Positions 52,332 to 57,453 of a DNA stretch of 57,453 bases are shown in pieces; the first letter of the stretch is position 1; every line of letters starts with the position of its first letter. Location: positions 1 to 57,453 of the forward strand of contig JANQQL010000047.1 in the NCBI GenBank assembly GCA_028289345.1, read 5' to 3'. This DNA comes from Planctomycetota bacterium (GTDB lineage: Bacteria > Planctomycetota > B15-G4 > SIAN01). Made by a program: the position numbers and the translations under genes. The notes beneath the pieces are model-generated. The model saw nothing but the letters and a program-made list of their open reading frames with translations. It was not told where the DNA came from and did not search any database.

Positions 52332-53308
52332 CCCTCCCGCAAGGCATCTCGCGCATGGTAAGTAATCAGGAGATCCGCCCCGGCTCGAGCCATCGCCGTC
52401 AGATTCTCTCGCACCACCAAAGACTCTTCCAGCCAGCCCCGTTCCGCCGCGGCTTTGACCGCCGAGTACTCACCGGACACGTTGTAGGCCGCGAGCGGCA
52501 GTCGAGACACTTCTCGGACTCGGCGAATCACGTCCAGGTACGCGAGCGCGGGCTTCACCATCAACATGTCCGCCCCTTCGGCTTCGTCCAGGAGTGCTTC
52601 GCGCTCGGCTTCCCGTCCGTTGCGCAGGTCCATCTGATACCCGGCGCGATTGCCTTCTTGAGGGGACGAGCTGGCCGCATCCCGAAACGGACCGTAGTAG
52701 GCCGACGCAAACTTCACCGAATACGAGAGAATCCCCACGCCGGCGTGACCGGATTGATCGAGAGCATCCCGAATGGCGGCCACTCGGTGATCCATCATGT
52801 CGGAAGGGGCGACGAAATCCGCTCCCGCGTCCGCGTGCACTCGCGCCATCTCACCCAACAAGGGCAAGGTCGCGTCGTTGTCCGGCTGTCCATTCTCGAG
52901 CGGACCACAGTGACCGTGGTCCGTGAACGGGCAGAGACAAACGTCGGTGATCACCAGCAGATCATCCCCGAACTCTTTCTTCAGCAGGGCGATCGCCCGC
53001 GGACCTGCGCCCGTGGGGTCTTTGGAAGCCGTGCCGTGAGAATCCTTGGTGGAGTCCCCGGTCAAACCGAACAGGAGCACCGAGCGAATCCCCAGCTCCC
53101 GGTCCGCCTCGACCTGACGAAGCAGGCGATCCGGCCCCATGCGATCAATCCCCGGCATGGACTCGATGGACTCCTGCTGTCCGTCCTCGCCAAGCACGAA
53201 GTGCGGCATGATCAACTGATCGGCGTGGACCCGGGTTTCGCTCACCATGTCCCGCAAGGCCTGGCTCCGGCGCAACCGGCGCGGGCGAATTCGATTCGAA
53301 TCGTTCAT
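52322..53308 (-). CDS. hemB: delta-aminolevulinic acid dehydratase
   Basis: A 328-aa enzyme with the zinc-cysteine loop ITDVCLCPFTDHGHCG, the active-site Lys in SYSVKFASAYYGPFRDA and Schiff-base Lys in MLMVKPALAYLDVI. It condenses two aminolevulinates into porphobilinogen. The cysteine triad implies a Zn-dependent type. It overlaps hemD (ATGA). Confidence 0.96.
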   Translation of the reverse strand: MNDSNRIRPRRLRRSQALRDMVSETRVHADQLIMPHFVLGEDGQQESIESMPGIDRMGPDRLLRQVEADRELGIRSVLLFGLTGDSTKDSHGTASKDPTGAGPRAIALLKKEFGDDLLVITDVCLCPFTDHGHCGPLENGQPDNDATLPLLGEMARVHADAGADFVAPSDMMDHRVAAIRDALDQSGHAGVGILSYSVKFASAYYGPFRDAASSSPQEGNRAGYQMDLRNGREAEREALLDEAEGADMLMVKPALAYLDVIRRVREVSRLPLAAYNVSGEYSAVKAAAERGWLEESLVVRENLTAMARAGADLLITYHARDALREGWL

Positions 53309-54036
53309 CGGCAGATTTCCTTGCAGGCTTCGATGGTCGCAGACAGATCGGGACGGCGGGCTTCGGCGGCAACCGCCAAACCAGCCTCCCGAGCCGCGCG
53401 CGAAGTGGTCGGACCAATGCTCACGATCGCGACCGAGGGATCCACGCGGGCCTGATTGAGCAATCCTTCCACGGCGGACGGGCTCGCGACCACGACCACG
53501 TCAATGCCTTCTTGTTCGAGATGACGACGCACCGGCTGCTCCGCCACGGGAAGGACTCGGTACACGGTGATCCGGTCGACGACCAAACCCACCGGTTCCA
53601 GCACTTCTTCCAAGTCGCTGGTGAATCGATCCGCGGAAGGAACCAGCAGCGACTCGTTGCCTTGGGCGATCTCCCGAATCTGGAAGGCCAGAGCTTTTGC
53701 GCCCGAACCGTTTCCCGTCATCGACACCGGCCATCCGGCCTCGCTCGACGCCCGGGAAGTCGCTGGGCCCACGCAGGCCACAAACTTTGGCGGCGGCACT
53801 GCTCCGAGAATCTGCCGCGAAGCGGCGACCGCCCGCGCCGAGCAAAACACCACGCGATCGTGGGATTGCCAGGCTTCGCTCAAGCGCTGACGGGTCTCCC
53901 CATCTTGTTGCAGAGTGGTCTGCAAGCATGGCAACACCGTCACCCCCGCACCCGCGCTCTCGAACTCTGTGCGCCACCCCGCCGAATCTTCCAACGAACG
54001 AGTCAGCAACACCCGACGTCCCTGCAAAGAACTCAC
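53305..54036 (-). CDS. hemD: uroporphyrinogen-III synthase
   Basis: A 243-aa protein of the poorly conserved HemD family. The opening LQGRRVLLTRSLEDSAGWRT is typical, as are FVACVGPATSRASSEAGW, VVVVASPSAVEGLLNQ and VAIVSIGPTTSRAAREAGLA of the second lobe. It closes and inverts ring D of hydroxymethylbilane. It starts with GTG overlapping hemC (GTGA). The assignment is supported by position between hemC and hemB. Confidence 0.92.
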   Translation of the reverse strand: MSSLQGRRVLLTRSLEDSAGWRTEFESAGAGVTVLPCLQTTLQQDGETRQRLSEAWQSHDRVVFCSARAVAASRQILGAVPPPKFVACVGPATSRASSEAGWPVSMTGNGSGAKALAFQIREIAQGNESLLVPSADRFTSDLEEVLEPVGLVVDRITVYRVLPVAEQPVRRHLEQEGIDVVVVASPSAVEGLLNQARVDPSVAIVSIGPTTSRAAREAGLAVAAEARRPDLSATIEACKEICR

Positions 54037-54947
54037 GGCGTCGCCCCTTGGACGAGCTGTTCCCAGACCAAGCGGGCCACCTCTTGCGGGTCTTCGTGAG
54101 TCGCTTCGCCGGTCAGGAATTCGCCGTCTTTCTGCCAGAAAGCGCGCAGCCGAAGCAACGATCCTTCGTGAGTGCAGTGGGCCCCAAAGGGCACGTCGCA
54201 ACCACTTTGCACGCGACCCAGCAACGCCCGCTCGGCGACCACGCCTCGTGACACCCCGGGGTCGTCCAGTTCTCGAAGGGCTGCCAAAACCAATTCGTCG
54301 TCGCGCCTCGCCTGACAAGCGATCGCTCCCTGCGACGGAGCGGGGATAAACTCGTCCAATGCCAGGGGAATGACTTGCACTCCTCGCGATCGCGCGTCGA
54401 AAGATGCCCCCAAAGTTCGCAGCAATCGATTCCAACCCGCAGCGGCGAGCACCAGCCCGTCGCACTCTCCTCCCTCGAGCTTCTCAACGCGAGTCGGCAC
54501 GTTGCCGCGAATGCCATGGATCTTGAGATCGGGGCGCGACCGCTCGAACAGCACTCGGCGCCGAGCAGAAGAGGTGCCGAGGGTGGCCCCGTGGCGCAGC
54601 GGGATCGCCTGCTCGGGGGAGTGTTCGCCGCGACGAATCAACAACAAGTCCGCGGGGTCGTCACGGTCGGGAACCGCAGCGATCACCAACTGCTCCGGAG
54701 ATTCAGAAGGTAGATCCTTGTACGAGTGCACCGCCACATCGACCCGCTCTTCCAGCAACGCGGTCTCGAGTTCGCGAACGAAAACCCCTGCCGGACCGAT
54801 CTCGGCGAACGGACGATCGGTGACCCGGTCGCCCTGGGTCTTCAAGATCACCAACTCGCTCTCGCAATGGGGACGGAGCCGCTCCTGGACGAGCCTCGCC
54901 TGAGCCAACGCCAAGTCCGATCCGCGAGTTCCCAGTCGAAGCTTCAC
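54033..54947 (-). CDS. hemC: hydroxymethylbilane synthase (porphobilinogen deaminase)
   Basis: A 304-aa enzyme with LRLGTRGSDLALAQARLV, the substrate motif VAVHSYKDLPSE, LGTSSARRRVLFE, IRGNVPTRVEKL, and C250 in SGCDVPFGAHC carrying the dipyrromethane cofactor. It polymerises four porphobilinogens. It starts with GTG overlapping the hemA stop (GTGA). Confidence 0.96.
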   Translation of the reverse strand: MKLRLGTRGSDLALAQARLVQERLRPHCESELVILKTQGDRVTDRPFAEIGPAGVFVRELETALLEERVDVAVHSYKDLPSESPEQLVIAAVPDRDDPADLLLIRRGEHSPEQAIPLRHGATLGTSSARRRVLFERSRPDLKIHGIRGNVPTRVEKLEGGECDGLVLAAAGWNRLLRTLGASFDARSRGVQVIPLALDEFIPAPSQGAIACQARRDDELVLAALRELDDPGVSRGVVAERALLGRVQSGCDVPFGAHCTHEGSLLRLRAFWQKDGEFLTGEATHEDPQEVARLVWEQLVQGATP

Positions 54948-56269
54948 CGCAGCTCCTCCAAGCGGGGAAGCTGCAGTTTCTCTCGATCGGACTCGCGCCA
55001 CGCCTCGGAGAGTTCCGCATCGGATCGAGCCAGAAACGCGTCCACTCCTTCCAACCCCACTTGAAACGCGACTTCGCGCAGCCCTTCACTCGGCAAGTGA
55101 GCCAGTCGTCGAGCCAAGGTTTCTCCCCAACGTCGCACCGCTTTCTCTTGCCCTTGATCCAAACCCGAGAGTTCTTTCTGCAACAGGCGCGCAACACCAT
55201 CTAAGACTGTCTCGCGGTACTTGTGTTGCACGGAAGCGATCAGGGGCGCGACCGACAGGTCGGTCATCCGACGCCGTAGTCGAATCAGGGCGTCGTCCAC
55301 GATCACTCGCGCGTCGGCCACCTGGTGAGACATCTGATCCGTCGCCGCATTGGCTTCTTCGATGAGGTCGACCATGCCCCGCCAGGAAAGCCCATACTCC
55401 CGAGCGAGTTCGGTGTCGACGTTGCAGGGAACGCCGAAGTCGATCAGCAGCGGGGGTTCCGAGGAGGCCTCTCGCAAACGCCGCAAGTGCTTCGCCTTCA
55501 GAATGTCTTGCCCGCCCACGGCGGTGATGACCGTCGAAACGGCAGGCGGATTCGTCTGGAACGCTTTCAGAGACATGGTCTGGGCGGACACTCGTTGCGC
55601 CAGCTCCTGAGCTCGCGACTCGGTCCGGTTCACCACGAACAGGTCGACTCCATGGCGGGCCAACAACTGACCACAGCGCTCGGTCATCTCACTGACACCG
55701 ATCAGCGCCACGGGACCGGGCGCATGCTCCAAATGCTCGCGGGCCCAACCCACCGCATGGTCCGCCAGGGAACCGGCCCGATGGTGAACGGGCGCCTGCT
55801 GCCGGATGCGTGCCGCCACTCGCAGCGCTTCTTGGGTGACGGGACGGAGTCGCCGCCCCAGGAGTTGCTGCTGCTGGGCCAACTCGGTGGCTTCGCGGAA
55901 CTGACCGATGATCTCGGTTTCCCCGAGCTTGGCCGACTCCAATCCGGCCGCGACTAAGAACAGATGCTCCGCCGCACCTTCCCCCACCCATGCTTTCAAA
56001 GTCCGTTCGGCTTCCCCGGGCTCGGGGGGTCGACCGGTCAACGCTTCGAACAACTGTTTTCGATATCGAGTCAGCGGAACGCCGGCCGCTCCGACGAACG
56101 CGACCTCGACACGATTGCAGGTCGCCAGATACCACAGCTCACCCAGACCAAGTTCGTGAGCGACTCTTTGGAGGAACGCTCCGCGTTCCTCTTTTTCCAC
56201 GGTGAAGGGCACCAAGCTCTCTAGCTCGGCGTTCTTCCACGACACACCAACAACACCCAGACGATCCAT
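54944..56269 (-). CDS. hemA: glutamyl-tRNA reductase
   Basis: A 441-aa enzyme with the nucleophile C51 in YLATCNRVEV, LESAKLGETEIIGQFREA, the NADPH-binding PVALIGVSEMTERCGQLLA and the C-terminal dimerisation helices. GVSEMTE in place of the usual GAGEM is a small variation in the nucleotide loop. It reduces glutamyl-tRNA to glutamate-1-semialdehyde, the committed step of the C5 pathway. The ATG at 56269 has AAGGGG just upstream. Confidence 0.95.
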   Translation of the reverse strand: MDRLGVVGVSWKNAELESLVPFTVEKEERGAFLQRVAHELGLGELWYLATCNRVEVAFVGAAGVPLTRYRKQLFEALTGRPPEPGEAERTLKAWVGEGAAEHLFLVAAGLESAKLGETEIIGQFREATELAQQQQLLGRRLRPVTQEALRVAARIRQQAPVHHRAGSLADHAVGWAREHLEHAPGPVALIGVSEMTERCGQLLARHGVDLFVVNRTESRAQELAQRVSAQTMSLKAFQTNPPAVSTVITAVGGQDILKAKHLRRLREASSEPPLLIDFGVPCNVDTELAREYGLSWRGMVDLIEEANAATDQMSHQVADARVIVDDALIRLRRRMTDLSVAPLIASVQHKYRETVLDGVARLLQKELSGLDQGQEKAVRRWGETLARRLAHLPSEGLREVAFQVGLEGVDAFLARSDAELSEAWRESDREKLQLPRLEELR

Positions 56270-56302
56270 ACTGCCCCTTGTTATCCGGGTCGGAGACGAC
56301 AA

Positions 56303-56322
56303 TTGTCACAGAAGTGTCACAA
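56303..56322. promoter_or_regulatory. direct repeat upstream of hemA
   Basis: TGTCACA occurs at 56304-56310 and 56315-56321, eleven bases apart (one helical turn), in the 98-base gap between hemH and hemA. Such phasing suits a dimeric or tandem-bound regulator. No regulator can be assigned; the response regulator of this operon is one candidate. Confidence 0.35.
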
Positions 56323-56367
56323 GCCCCCGACCAGCCTTTCTTTTCATCGGCGAATCGGGGCGGAGTT

Positions 56368-57342
56368 TCACGAAGGAACCGCGTTTTTGTCGGCCACTCG
56401 GCGGGCCAATCCATCCAGAAAGAGAGGATGGTTCCGAACCGTCGGAACGAGGGTGAAAACTGTCCCACCGTGGGACAGAAACGTCTCCTTCCCGCGAATG
56501 CCGAGTTCCTCGACGGTTTCCAGGGTTTCGGTCGCGAAACCGGGGGTCACGACGGCCAGGTGGCCGCAGCCTGCTTTCGCCAAGTCGGCGATGGTGGTGT
56601 CGGTCGCCGGCGTCAACCAACGGTCGGGGCCGAACCGCGATTGAAAGGCCACGCTGACATCTTCACTGGGCAGCCTCATGGTGCGAACCCACGTTTCCGC
56701 AGACAGCTGACAGTCGGCTTGGTAGCGACCGCCTTCGCGGCCGTCGTGTCGCACCGGGATCCCATGGAACGACACCAACCAGTGGTCCGGAGGGGACGAC
56801 AGCGCCTCGGCACATCGAGCCCTCTGGGCGGCGGCCCACCCTGGATCATCCGGAGGAATGAGCACTCTCGTCACGCGACAGTTGCGGGAGCACTGCCGCT
56901 CGACTCGACTCACCAGCCGAAGCACACTGCCCGAGCTGGACTGGGTCCGCTGAGGAAACAGCGGAATGACTCGCACGTCGTGAGATTCCCCCGAAAGAAG
57001 CAAGCGACGCAGCTCGTCTTCCAAGGAGGGCTGGCCGTAGCGGTAGACCACCCGAACGCGGTAGTCGTCACCCAACCGCTCTTGCAGGCCGGTGGCGATC
57101 TCTTGAGTCCCGACGGCCAAAGGGGATCCCCCTTCGGCCCAGATCTCCCGATACAGCTCGGCAACCTTCTTCGGGCGCCGGCGGAGAATGATGCGGTTCA
57201 GAATCGGCAACCACAACCAGCGCGGGTAATCGACCACCAAGGGATCGGACAAGAACTCGGCGAGGAAATCTCGAACGGCCTCGGCCGTGGGAGCGCGCGG
57301 CGTCCCCAGGTTGACGACCAACACATCGATCGGTGCGCTCAA
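56368..57342 (-). CDS. hemH: ferrochelatase
   Basis: A 324-aa enzyme: VLVVNLGTPRAPTAEAVRDF and FLSDPLVVDYPRWLWLPILN at the start, YRYGQPSLEDEL, SFHGIPVRHDGREGGRYQ carrying the active-site His, and VTPGFATETLETVEELGI with the conserved Glu. It inserts Fe2+ into protoporphyrin IX. It starts with TTG preceded by GGGAGGTGA, a very strong ribosome binding site. It leads the heme gene block, separated from hemA by 98 bases. Confidence 0.95.
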   Translation of the reverse strand: MSAPIDVLVVNLGTPRAPTAEAVRDFLAEFLSDPLVVDYPRWLWLPILNRIILRRRPKKVAELYREIWAEGGSPLAVGTQEIATGLQERLGDDYRVRVVYRYGQPSLEDELRRLLLSGESHDVRVIPLFPQRTQSSSGSVLRLVSRVERQCSRNCRVTRVLIPPDDPGWAAAQRARCAEALSSPPDHWLVSFHGIPVRHDGREGGRYQADCQLSAETWVRTMRLPSEDVSVAFQSRFGPDRWLTPATDTTIADLAKAGCGHLAVVTPGFATETLETVEELGIRGKETFLSHGGTVFTLVPTVRNHPLFLDGLARRVADKNAVPS

Positions 57343-57453
57343 CAGTCACCTCCCCTCGAAACCCTCGAGTCGACGGGTCCTTTGTTGCTCCGTCCACCTA
57401 CCTCGCCATTCTTGCATCGAACCTTCTTCGAGTCCCCACTCCTCATCAGATTC

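Noticed and set aside
49927..53455. Long forward frames opposite the kinase, hemL and hemB
   Set aside because: They are antisense to strongly conserved heme and signalling genes and have no motifs of their own.

Overview
This 57 kb window comes from a high-GC bacterial chromosome. BlaI/M56 signalling, a CHAT protein coupled to an ECF sigma/anti-sigma pair, FG-GAP and PKD surface proteins and a DUF2723 membrane protein together suggest a Planctomycetota-like organism. That is an inference from gene content: no rRNA or other strong phylogenetic marker is present.

Layout. (1) 0-5.8 kb: a 9-bp tandem repeat at the left edge, a BlaI-type repressor with an M56 membrane protease whose C-terminus is TPR-like, an MFS transporter, a small unknown gene and a PKD lipoprotein. 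(2) 5.8-18 kb: a cluster of integron attC sites without a visible integrase (a CALIN). It starts after a highly structured non-coding block. The cassettes carry a DUF5343 protein plus HEPN protein, a SIR2 remnant, a TIGR04255/small protein/PIN trio, a DUF5343-Ser/Thr kinase fusion, two different TIR proteins in consecutive cassettes, and unknowns. An IS110-family element abuts an attC relic, and a 402-bp non-coding element occurs twice. (3) 18-36 kb: a long run of mostly small, poorly known genes, all on the + strand, with loose spacing. It includes a DUF7079 protein, an HEXXH protein, an LRR protein, a full-length paralogue of the cassette TIR protein, a Kelch protein, a reductase, DUF1963, a serine hydrolase, Nudix, gamma-glutamyltransferase, DUF4332, a double GNAT and an EamA transporter broken by an in-frame TAG. 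(4) 36-43 kb: an FG-GAP secreted protein converging on an ECF sigma / anti-sigma / CHAT operon, then a small secreted protein with a strong terminator. (5) 43-57.4 kb: a PfkB kinase/DUF2723 pair, a DUF445 protein and a tightly overlapping heme operon (hemH, then hemA-C-D-B-L, a histidine kinase and response regulator, hemE, hemY).

How it works together. The heme operon makes protoheme from glutamyl-tRNA by the C5 route and the protoporphyrin branch. Only a coproporphyrinogen oxidase is missing from the cluster, and a two-component system is translationally coupled into it. The cassette region reads as a defence/toxin reservoir: TIR, SIR2, HEPN, PIN and kinase domains are typical abortive-infection effectors. 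The most promising undescribed items are the DUF5343-kinase fusion and the TIR family with a shared ~290-residue N-terminal region of unknown fold. Anti-phage function is inferred, not shown by sequence alone.
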